Position numbers and translations under genes: made by a program
Shown here: positions 23,722 to 35,700 of the stretch, piece after piece
How the letters are laid out: the number at the start of each line of letters is the position of its first letter
Numbering within the stretch: the first letter of the stretch is position 1
Source: Antedon mediterranea
Lineage: Eukaryota > Echinodermata > Crinoidea > Comatulida > Antedonidae
Length of the DNA stretch: 64,000 nt
Assembly: GCF_964355755.1 (NCBI RefSeq)
Contig: NC_092679.1
Span: forward strand, 12,020,932 to 12,084,931
Direction of reading: 5' to 3'
The notes under the pieces: generated by a model
The model's database searches: none
What the model saw: only the letters and a program-made list of their open reading frames with translations
Told to the model about the DNA's origin: nothing

Positions 23722-26700
23722 CTGTCAAATTTAAATTAAAATCAGTAATTAACCAAGAGAAAATTTTAAGCAATAAAACAATAAATTTACCTCTTAAGTC
23801 CACACAGGAAAACTGTGTACATTGGATCTAGGTTTATAATCTGAGAACTAGATATCCACCCCAAGAACTAGGAGCTAGTCGGCCTCGAAACCCCATGCCA
23901 ATAATGTTGGATTGTTAGGTAAGGTAAATATAAAACATTGCCTAAATATAAAACATGAACTTAATTAATGTCATTTACCTCAACTTCTAATTGAGCCCTC
24001 TTTTGTTCCTCCTCTCGCTTCTTCTTGAATTTGACATTGTCTGTTTTTGCATCATTAAATGCTTGTAAGAATGCAGCAAAAGTTCCAAAAAAGCTTTCAG
24101 GTTGAGATGTACTTGGGTCTTCACCAAACATTACAACAACCTCAGAAAACTAGTTAAAATAACAATATTATCGATTGGTATTCATTAAAGCAGAGAGAGT
24201 TAAATAGAACAGTCTGGATGGAAATGAAGAGATTCTCGTCATTCAAGAAACACAAAACACATCTGTTCTAAAAACGCTCAATTGTCAAAAAAAAGTGGCA
24301 TTCAGATTTTGGCTGCAGAGTAGAAGATCAACAGCACATGCTACAGGTTATTGACCAGCATCAACAATCTTTTTTAAAATTGAACATAGAATAGTATACG
24401 AGGGGCATATATACGAGATAACCAATAAAATGACAAGGGGTTTTATTATTAAACATGAAGATGAAGACATTGATGAGACATTGCGAAGAATATTTATCCC
24501 GATGAGGAAGGGTTACCATGAAAAAAAACCTAAATTTCCCAAAAAAATTAATTTTGGAAACAGTATGTAAAAGGCCAAGAGAAAACAAAAAGTAAGCGTG
24601 TCTGCAAAATGGTTGAAGTTTGTCCAAGTAAGAAATCAAACAGTAGATCTGATGTTATTTTCAAGAGGGGCTTATAGGCATAGTCTAGCCTTGACTCTGG
24701 ATCCAGCAAATGCTGAGCTCCGGAAACAAGTAAAAAGAAATGAGATTTTGTAAATAAAAGGAGATCATGGCCTCATATTAAATAAATACAATTGCCTTCT
24801 GTCAGTTGTTGTAGGTGCTGAAATTCGCAGCACTGACATGATGTGACTCTAAGAGGAGAAGCATACAAAAATGGAAATTAATATTATTTTAAAATGTTTT
24901 ACCTTGGTTTTTGCCTGTGACATTTGTGTCTCTAGCTTGTCAAAATTGATTGTGGCTAGTGTTATGAAGTCACTCATTGCAGGAACAAACTTGTCTCCTC
25001 GTTCTGAATTCCTGCCTCTCTGGAATTCCAATTCCTTTACAACAGATACAAAATAGGTTACTTACAATTACTATATATTCATATTCATATTCATATTCAT
25101 ATTCATTTATTATCCAGAAAAAATAATACAAAAACAATACAAAAAGCATATATTACATAGAACAACAACAAGCAGAGAAAAAGCGCAGAACACTATCCTG
25201 GCGGATTGTCAAAAAGCAAAAAATATCGCTATAAAAGACTCTCTATATTGGGCAATAGCTGAGGAAAAGATGTTTGTGTCAACTACTAAACCCTGTTGTT
25301 ATTAAGCTTTGCTTTTGACACTTTAATCAATCTAGCGGAGACAAGGTTATCATGTCATCATATATAATTGTGTCTATTTTAGGCACAGATCACAATTTGT
25401 AAAGAATTTCTCACCATTTTTTATGCCTTATGTATGTATGATCTGCATAGGAGAAACATTCAATATATACATTACAGCACTTACATTATTAACTTGTTGT
25501 AGTCCAGTTCCTATTTGTTTGATTTCACCTTCCAACTCACCCATACTAAACAACAATAATATTTGTAAAGAGAATATGAGAACAAAGAATATGAATGTAA
25601 TGAAAAGTTTTAACCATGAATCATGTTCACATAAAGTACCATGTCCAACAAGATTTGCTGGAAAAACTGCATTAACACATTGGATTTCCATAGATAAGAT
25701 GGTATTGAGTCTAAATGTAGGCTAAAATTGGGTGTGGATTATACCCAGTTATATAAGGTAATATTATAATTCATATAAATGTTAAGATTAAAACAGATTC
25801 TATTTCACTCACTTGACTTTACAAGCAATAAGAATATCTGGAATTTCTTCATCTAATCTGTACACATCAGGAAACTGCAACAAAATTGCAAATACAGTGT
25901 AGTAAAAATAATATTAAGAATTAATATGGATTGTAAATGCAACTTTCCCAGTTGTTTAAAGTGTTACCATATCTTAGAATTTCATTTCAAAGAGATATTT
26001 GAAAAAGTTGCATTATATTTTTCAGACTTTATTGTTTCTCTCATCAACATTGGCTCAAATCTGACGGTGTAGGAAAGCAAGATGTGTCAAATATGCAGAG
26101 TTTGAGACAGAGCTATTGTTTTATATCGACACGGTTTTCATTAAAAAAAAAAAGTTTAATAGTTGAAATTTGCATAACTCAAATGTTTTATGCCAGGCAC
26201 ATTGGGTTTGACAAATTTACCAAGACGAACGGTTATGGTAAGCGGAAAACCATGTGCATGTCCACATAGAATCTGTATAAATCCTGATCATGTTTCCGCT
26301 CAATTGCACATCCGCTCTGCGTTTTGTGTAAATGGTCATAAGAAATAACATAAATTCTATATTTTTGTTTTCAGCTACCATTTTCCGCTTTCCGTCACCG
26401 CTCGTGTAAATTGGCCTTTAGGCAGATTTGATTGTATATCAATTGCGTTTTCCACCTTAACAAAATCACAAATAGTTACCTTAATTTCAACCATTTGTAG
26501 CAGGTAGTGTAATAAGGTCATGTTCTTGTTCATACTTGATTTTGTATCAACAATCTTGTTTAAACTAGATAATTTAAATCCTGATGCATTGCCCCTTGAC
26601 CCTTTGTTCATGTAGTTACCATATGCTAACACTATCTCCAGTAAACGTCTCAACTTTTTACTGTTGATAACCTGCTTTGATGCTTTTAAAACCGCTGCCA

Positions 26701-29700
26701 AAATAAAAAGCAAGACAATTGCATTGAAAACAGAGAATATACAAAAACAGAAACATACTCCCAGCCTTAGCTGTGTTTTGGCCTTACCAGGTACTTGCAA
26801 TTGTACACCTGGGTGGAGAGAGGAAAACGTAAGTGTCTTGACAAAAGTAATGTGACGAGAGTTGGACTTAAACTCCTGATCAGTAGTCCAGCGTCCAACA
26901 CACTACGCCACATACTCTTATTAACTTATTACTTAATACGAAATCCTGTTTAATAATTATGACTTATAATAGAGTAACTAGTCTCTAAACTGGCATTAAG
27001 AGGGTTAGGTAGTATTAAATTGTTAGAAATGTCATTGTTACTGAAACTAAAATCATCAAATTTTGCAATTACCTTCAACTTTAGGTTTCACATCATTCAT
27101 TCTTTCTTGAAATTTCTTCTTACAATATAGAGATTTTAATCTCTGCTCGTAGTGCACAATTCTACAAAAAAATAAAAAAATAAATCTTTTGACCTGAAGA
27201 ACTAATTAACTATATATCAATAAAATACCAAAAAAAAGGAGAAATTATAAATTGGTGAGTTGTTTTTCTCTACTCAGATGTAATTTATACTTGGTAATTT
27301 CTCAGGAAGAACTTGAACCCATGACATTTAGATCCCTAGCCTGGCATTCTACCTCTAGACCACAGCGCTTGTGCTGATGGCTAGGGTCCGATTTGATTCC
27401 AAGGAAGCAGCAGGTATAGCAACAATAAGATGGTAATAACTGCAGCGAAATAGCTTTGCGTCGGGGAGATAATTGGTTAGAGTTAAATATTAATAGTTAT
27501 GTGAAAAGTCAATATTTTTTATATTGGTGTCGACTGTTTTATACGATCTAACAAAACCTTTGGGTATATTGACAAGTACTACAATGTTGGAAGAAGTTTG
27601 GTGGCATACCTGCTCATGTCAAGTAAAAACTTGTCAGCTCTGGCCATGTTGTCTTGGTCTTTCTCATGTTCTTTTAACATACTCACTTCCTCTGGAGTTG
27701 GAGTGTATTTCAATAACTATAACAAATTGTTCAAAAGATAAAAAATAATTGTATATATGTATTCTCTCATTTGCTGCCAGGTGAAAATGTATGCAGTACA
27801 ATCAAATCACAATCAAAAGAAAAATGATGCACCTTATCTTTATATTTCAATACTCAATGGTAAAACACGATTGTTGGCAGTACATTACTATAATTATAAC
27901 AAATCAAATGTGCCATTAACACTGTGAATTCATATTAAACAGTAATAAAGTGTTTGAGACACTGTGTAACATAACAATGGTTCTGCATAGCATAGCTCAC
28001 AATGGATATACTGTAGTCCCATAAATTGACCGTGTGATAAAATGCCTCCGAAGGCTCCGAAAGGACTTAAACATGCAACCTATCACTGACAAGGCGAGCG
28101 TCATAACCACTAGACCAAATACCCTTTGAATGGCTTATTTTATTATTTTTTTTGTTCAAATTCTGTATTAACTTTCAATATAGAACTTCTAAACAAACAT
28201 ATTACAATACCTGTTCCAACATATCTTTAGGAATATCCTCTCCTTTGTCCATTTCCAATATAGCTTTTGTTAACTCTTTATTTGTGAGTTTTATTCTTGA
28301 TAATAAGATGGCTAAATTTTGTGCCCTTCTGCCATCAATCACAGACAGTTCCTTGGGTTTGGGTGCCCGGAAGCTACCGTAGCCTGGATCATCTTCTTCA
28401 GTTCGTGGTTTCTGGTACGCTGAAAACGTTTTATCAAATTCCTCCAAATCCATTACTTTTATAACCTATCAAAACATGAATTTGTTTATTATTTTGAATT
28501 GTGCTTCAAGAACAATTAAAACCTTTTCACCAGGTGTTTGATGATCATCCAATGAGTTAATAATAGAAGTCATATCTTAATTTACTAGACAACCTTTATT
28601 AATATAATTATATTAGCTTTATTTTATTATCAAATAGTTTCAACAAACACATTTCTAAATAATGATTTATTGATTAAATTATAAATATAACTAATATCTT
28701 CTCTCAAATATTGCCATATTGCAACAACATTATCCATAACAAATACATTTGCAGCATAAAATGCTGAATTGTATTACTTGTAAAAAATTATAGAAAAATA
28801 CCACAGAAGAAAGCCAAAAAAACAAAAATGTTATCAAATAAATAAAATACCTTCATTTCATCCAGGTCTTGCCATACAGTTCCAACAAGTTTCATATCAG
28901 GTATTTTAGACCAGTTGAAAGACTTAAGTGGCTGTGATGGTTTTGGAATGTTTTTTGTTTTTCCTGGCACGGTCGCAAATCCAGGTCTGCCAAAGCCTGG
29001 CGGGGGTGGTGCACCGGGTGGGGGTGGTGCACCAGGGAATGGTGGCGGTGGAGGGGGCGCTCCACCCATTCCTGGTGGTGGAGGTGGACCTGGTGGAGGT
29101 GGTGGCGGTGGTGCTCCACCAGGTGGTGGTGGCGGCCCCGGTGCAGATGAACTGGGAGTGTTGCTTAGTTTCTGCTCATCTGATAGGCTTGGTGACATAC
29201 TTGATACATCTTTTACTAAATGTTCCAATCTTTGCCTTTCTCCTTTTTCTCTATCAGCCTAAAATAAAACCAAAAAACAACAATTAAAACTTGTTTGGTG
29301 ATGTCTAGTGAAAGATCATCAACTAACTCTGAAAGCATGTTTGTTTGTTATTATTTACATATACAGGCCGACCTCTTCAGTCAAAGACAGGTCTCCCAGA
29401 GGGCTCAGTTATGATCAGTGGTTGTGATGTACTAGTACACCAGGGTAACACCTCTACTCGAAAGATGTACTAGGTTCTTTAATATGCCAATGAGCTAGCT
29501 GTGTACACTGGTAGTCCTTATCTGAGAAGACTCATTCTACCACCAAAACCATATGCCCTTGTCAAAGTTATGGCTATGTAATTACTTTGTTCCACCGTCT
29601 TATAAATTAAATTGATCAATTAAACTACAATAAACTGGATTTTCTATATCTTGGTATAAACAAATTGTACCATTGCCCTTTTTCCAGCATACTAGCATAT

Positions 29701-32700
29701 TACAAAAAGGCAAAATTAACTAATATTTTGGTATAGCAACCATTTTCTTCATTGTGAAAATGACTAAATTTTAGTTTCATATCTTGTAATTTTAAAGAAT
29801 ATATTCCATAATGCTTTACTGTTATCAGAAATAACTGGTGTTATCATAAATGTGAGTACTCTTTAAAAACTTATTTTGTATTCAATTGTAGACATTTTAA
29901 ATTGAAAATAGCAAATGAAAAGGTAGTGACTAAAGTTTTACCAACTACTGTACTATTGTGCTATTTAAAAAAGAGAGTTGTTCTAATAACAATCGATGAA
30001 ACATAGAATATGTTAGAAAATTTTAAATGAATTTAGTAGATTAATGTGTAAACCATAAGATATAAAACGTGTTATTTGTGTGGTAAAAATGGTGAAGTTG
30101 AAAAAGTATTAAGAATAGAGATCCATAACAAAAAAGCATTTAAATAAAAATATAAGCCGCATTGCATAACTATAGGTCAGCTCAAAAAATCGTTATCATG
30201 TTATATCAACATGATTGATGCTAGCTGGGTATCACCAAGAAAACAACACAAATACATAACCTAAACACAGATTGTCTATTGAGTACAAAATGTTATAAGG
30301 CAATTAAATTAAGAGTATAAAAAAATACTATCTAATTGGCCAGCAGACACTAATGCTTAGTCCCCAAAAGGCTTTGAAATCTTTTTGAAAATCTTTCTAA
30401 ATCCAGAAATATCCTTTTTTCACTTTTTGCCTTTCAAAAACAAAAATGATTAAATATTTATCTGTCCACAAAAAAATACAACTGCTAAACTAATCTACAA
30501 TTTATCACAAAACAAAGGATGAATAACAAACTAACACTATGTTCAGATTCCTGGTGTCAAGTTATCGTTATGTATGTGGCGTACATATTATTATGTCTTA
30601 ACTAGGTCGCGGATTAGCATTGGAACAAGACATTGCCACTAATCAGATGTTATGAAACCTCAGTAGCACATGACACATGGTTTATGCAACATCAAGAAAT
30701 CACCACGAAATGTGTTGTACACTAACTTCAAAGAGATTCCTGTATATATTAAGAATTACTAAAGAATGCAACATTTTTTGTTGTTTTTAGTTTCATGGTT
30801 GCATTTCTCATGGTTTTCACAAGCGCCTTGAGCACTTTGTGGATATGTGCGCTCAATAAATCTTATTATTATTATTAAGAATTTAATTGCAAGAAATACT
30901 ATTTTAGTGAATCTGAAAATTGTGAACTCTCCCGACTAGTCACAACTTTATGCTGGTAAAACTTGTGATTTGCCAGTATTTTTAATACGAATATAAATCT
31001 GACAAATATCCATGGTACACATGAAATGTGCATTTGAATAAAAACTCAGAAAAAGACATCATTTTTGGTATGAAACATACAATATATCTCAATAAAAATT
31101 CATCCCAACACAAGAAACCATGTTTGGGAAAGAGAGTCCAGGAATATCCAAGCTGGCCTTTACAATTCAAGGCAGAGTACCATCAATGTAGAAAACATTA
31201 TTTGTTATTAAATGGTTAAAATGACAAAATTTGAAATGGTTTAACATATGACATTTTTCTAGACTTGCACTATGGTGATATTCCATTTAACCTATCTGAA
31301 TTATGGCCATGAGTAGTAAAGTTGTTGTTCTTAGTTAAGAAAAGGTAAAAAGGAGTTAGTATTAATTATTAATTTAATCTAAAATGATTTAAAATCTCAA
31401 TATAATCTATGCTAAAAACATAAAATTGATGTTGTAAACAAAAATTTGGATGTGAAGACGAAAAAAAACCCTTGTTTTGAATGAGGATTTTCAATACTTA
31501 CGTGAACATAAGATAGTTTGAAGGGTTTGCCATCCTATGGAATGTGGTGGAAAGTGTTATCAACTAAGCTTGAAGGAGGGGATATTTCTTAAAGTTATTT
31601 TAAAACACAGAAAGGAAGATTACATAAAGAAGGTGCAAGAATGTCCTAATGTGCATTTAATAAACATAGATGCTTCATTAAGACAAAGATTTATTGTGCA
31701 GTATCTTATAATATGTTGGAGCACCAATCATATTGGAAGCATAGCTCAATTGTAATAAATCACAGAAAGGAATAGAATCATTATCCATCATAACTGGTTG
31801 TTATCTTGTACATATTGGCCAACATTTAAACACATTTTGCTTTGAATATTTCCCAAATTAACAAAGCAAAAACTACTTGAATATCTTTGCAGTTTCCATT
31901 GGCGAAATCACACTTAAGGCCAATTTATATAGACAAACGGTAACAGTAAACGTTAAACAGAAAATAGGCGGTCGAGTGGATACAAATAGATACAGATTTT
32001 ACATGGAATAAGCTACACGCTTTTCTTTTTACTACTAGAGCTCATCTGTGTAATTGGCATTTAGGCAAAGAATAACTTACATTTAAATACAATTCTTCCA
32101 TCCATCATACAACTTTTTAATTAATTCAATAGTTTAGTGAAACATGTTGGTGTTATAAAGTTTTCCACGTATGTGGTTTATGAAAAGACATGTTGAGTGT
32201 TTCATCGTTCTGAAACTCAGCAGTTGTTTTGAGAACTACATACGTGGTGTACGGCAAACTTTATATCAACATATTGATAAAACTAGACATTTTCTTAAGG
32301 TCCTTAATTATTTTTAAACATTCAGTTAAAAAAATCATGAGAATGTTCAGTTTTGTGGGAGATTAAACAGTATTTTTATTTCGATGCTGAAATGAACACA
32401 CAGTAATAGCAACAATGAAAAAGATTAAATACCTCAGTTTGAATACTTTGTAATCTCTGTTCATATTCATATTTGGTCCTTTCAAGCTCTGATTTAGTCT
32501 CGTACAACTGTTGTTGCATTGATTTTAATGCACTCATCGCATCGTCCTAAAATTAAAGCATTTATATAACAGATATCATATTCTTGTGTTCATCAAGATA
32601 CTTGCAGATAAAATAAAAATTTAACATTTTTTAAATGTAATCTACAAAGGGTTCTCAAGAATACGGAATGTCCATAATTAATATGAAAATTCAGTTCAAT

Positions 32701-35700
32701 TTAAACGGAGATAAACACAAAATAATCTACAAACTACAAAATTATAATTTGGCGTAATGAGAAACACTAATGCGTTAAATACAATAATTCCAGGTTTTTC
32801 ACATTTTCACATCCACGTCAAACCTTCTGTTTTCATAATGCTACATATGTCAAGTCAAAGGTTGTTAATTCAACATATTACATATTATTATTATCTTATT
32901 GTGAAGAAAACAAACAAGCATTACCCTCTCAACTGTTGTTGCTTCCAACTCCCGATCTTTTCTATCAAGTTGGCTTTGAAACTCATCACATTCTGAAACA
33001 AGAAAACATAGAAAATCAATCAAGTGTAAAAATACGTTTCTTTGGGAGAGTACACCTCTATTATGGGGACACTTTATTAGATCTTGAAGGCATCCCTATA
33101 ATAGGGGTTCTACTGTATGCCTTTATACTCATCACTTGATTTCATTCTGGAAATTTGTTTCATAAACAGCAGAACCTCTATTAAGAGGACACCTTCAAGA
33201 CAAAAATGTGTTCACCTTACTGGTGAACTTTCTCCTGAATAGGAAATTAAAACATGCAGTATATTTCCCTTATTTGTGTCTAAAGGAGGGGTTGTACTGT
33301 ACAATGTGTATATCCTCAGCTATGGTTGGTAAATGGCAGATCACAAAAAACAGCAATGGATTTAGACAGGCTTAAGGCTAAGCCTGGATATCTTTCAATT
33401 GCAAAAAGTCCTGCTGTTATGATAAACAACCATTTTTTAGCCATTACTTGATGATGTGTAATTAAAATTTCTCAGCATGACTCTCAAATTGTTTGCATAA
33501 ATTATATTGTTTGTCTGAAGGTTAGTGAGGTTATTCATAAAGTTTCTCACAATTAATTTTATTACTATAATATAAGGCCTTCTTCACATTGATGGTGTTA
33601 CAGCATTTTAGCAAACAGTGTATATTTTGTGTCTGTATGTAAAAAGTGTTCTGAATTACGAAACTTCCGTTTTAAAGATTGCTTTGTGTCATATTTTTCT
33701 CTGTGGATTACAATTTGACTTTTATGCTACCAGTGCTATTCTAATATGCTATAACTTCAATACCCAGACAACCATTGTTACCTAAAAACCACTATATATG
33801 GTGTTAAAATCAATTTTGATTGTTTGTTTGTTTGTTTGTTCTTTCTTTAAACTGAAATACACTTTCAATACAAATGTACTGATTTCCAAAGTGGTTCAGT
33901 AAACATATTAACAACAAAAATAAAATATAAAAGAAAAACAAAAAGAAAGAAAACAGATGTAAAACTATTTACAATTGTGAAGGCAAAAAGGTTAATACAT
34001 ATATGTTTTCTATCGTGAAGATTTATAAGTTGCCAAGACAGTTCTGATTTTATGTTATTTGGTAGAGAATTCCATAGTTTTGTTGATCTATAAACAAAAG
34101 TTCTTTTACTCTGAGAGTTATTCCATAACGGAATAGATAAATCCTTATTACTTTGAAAGCGAGTGCATTTATTATGGTTATCTACAGTAAATTGAAATAA
34201 TATAAGTATCTTGGAGCTATTTCTTTTAAACATTTAAATAGCTTTATAAGAATATTTTCATTCCATTTTTCTGTAGGTCTACTCACTCAAGAGTACTTAA
34301 GATATCATTAATAGGGGTATACATGTCTACAGATAACAATATTCTACCTAATCTGTTGAATAAAACCTGAAGAGAATCTGAAAAACTTATGTTACAATTG
34401 GACCAAACACAGCAACAATAATCAAATAATGGAATAATTAAAGCATTTGCTAACATTTTTAAAGTATACATAGGAAGATACATCTTAATACGACGAATCA
34501 CACCGATACGTTTAGCTATTTTACAAGATATTTTGTCTATATGTTCCTTCCAATTTAGTTGAGGATAAAAAATGATACCTAAATACTTAAAAAGAATCAA
34601 CTCTTTCAATAGTGTCGTTTCCGATTTCTGATTTGTGCTGAAAACCCCAATCATTTTTATAGATATAACTTACTTTGCTGCATTTCTTTCGCCTGTTTTT
34701 TACGCACAACATCTTGATTAATAACTTTTTCTATAATTGTTTTAAAGTTAAAATCTACGACAGATACATCAGGGTCATGGCCATCTTCATGTTGGAGGAC
34801 AATCTGTTGAATGAGCATGTCTACTAATGCCCACATATGCGCACTCTGTGACACTGAGCCATCTGAAATAAACGGTTTAAAAAAGTTTATAATGGATAAT
34901 AGACAGATCATACAAGGTAGAATACATACATAACATATGTAGAATAGACATATCATGCAAGGGAAGAATAGACATATCATTTAATGGGAGAATAGACAGA
35001 TTATGCAAAGGAAGAATAGACATATCATGCAAGGGAAGAATAGACATATCATTTAATGGGAGAATAGACAGATTATGCAAAGGAAGAATAGACATATCAT
35101 TTAATGGGAGAATAGACAGATTATGCAAAGGAAAAATAGACATATCATGCTATGCAAGGGAAGAATAGATGTATCATGCAAGGGGAAAATAGACAGATCA
35201 TGCAAGGGAAGAATAGTTAGATCATTTAAAGGGGAGAATAGACAGATTTTGCAAGGGGAGAATAGACAGTCAATTCAATTTAGAGAGATCATGAATAATT
35301 TTTGGATTCTAATATTGGTATTTGAAAAAAACTTTAAAAATCCACTTAAGTGAGAAGCAACTTGTCAGCATTGGTTAGTTGCATTGATTTCCAGAAAAAA
35401 ATTGATTTATACAACCACAAGAAACTCGACTAAACTATTTATATCTCCTTTAAGTTAAGTTTGAATAAAATATACTTACTTGGAAGGAGTAAGAAGTGTT
35501 CTAGTATGGACATAAGGTGTGGATAAGCCTGTGTGTGTGAGATCTTGCGAGTAATAACTTCAAACATAGTATTAGCATTCCTTGAGTCAATATGGATCTA
35601 AAAGTGTTATATAATAACAATTACAAAATGGTAATAATTCTACTAAATAACAAGAAAATATTTTATTGCTTTATAGAAGTATATTAAGTCTTTAATTAAT

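Larger units (their letters stand above)
23979..28465 (-). other. DAAM1: DAAM exons 15-22: FH2 actin-assembly domain
   Basis: Residues 634-997. Key family motifs: [33 protein letters not shown] (exon 15), [14 protein letters not shown] (exons 16-17), [18 protein letters not shown] (exon 17), [20 protein letters not shown] and [12 protein letters not shown] (exon 18), [12 protein letters not shown] (exon 21), [14 protein letters not shown] (exon 22). The GNYMN block and the knob/lasso residues are intact, so actin nucleation is expected. Vertebrate DAAM1 has a longer insert after FSAYQ that is reduced here. Confidence 0.94.
29259..32432 (-). other. Large DAAM intron between coiled-coil and FH1 exons
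   Basis: Apart from the microexon candidate and the repeats listed separately, the intron shows only AT-rich sequence. Positions 29370-29580 are a GC-richer stretch with the words AAGATGTACTAGGTTCTTTA and ATATGCC, like old dispersed invertebrate repeats, but the family is not assigned. Confidence 0.45.
32433..34862 (-). other. DAAM1: DAAM exons 11-13: dimerisation and coiled-coil region
   Basis: Residues ~374-497. Exon 11 (34862-34674) encodes [16 protein letters not shown] and [12 protein letters not shown], as in vertebrate DAAM. Exons 12 and 13 are rich in Glu, Lys and Gln ([26 protein letters not shown]), as expected for a coiled coil. This stretch is shorter than in vertebrate DAAM1. 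Confidence 0.9.

Noticed and set aside
27295-27375. Possible tRNA gene on the minus strand
   Set aside because: A- and B-box-like blocks are present, but the acceptor and anticodon stems cannot be formed. Judged a SINE head.
28892-29287. Long Gly-, Val- and His-rich open frames on both strands over the DAAM FH1 region
   Set aside because: They are shadows of the GC-rich polyproline codons. Only the minus-strand proline frame joins in phase to flanking DAAM exons.
34877-35353. Repetitive open frames on both strands (8-residue repeats)
   Set aside because: Produced by a 24-bp minisatellite whose period is a multiple of three. The region is an intron of DAAM with no splice support for these frames.
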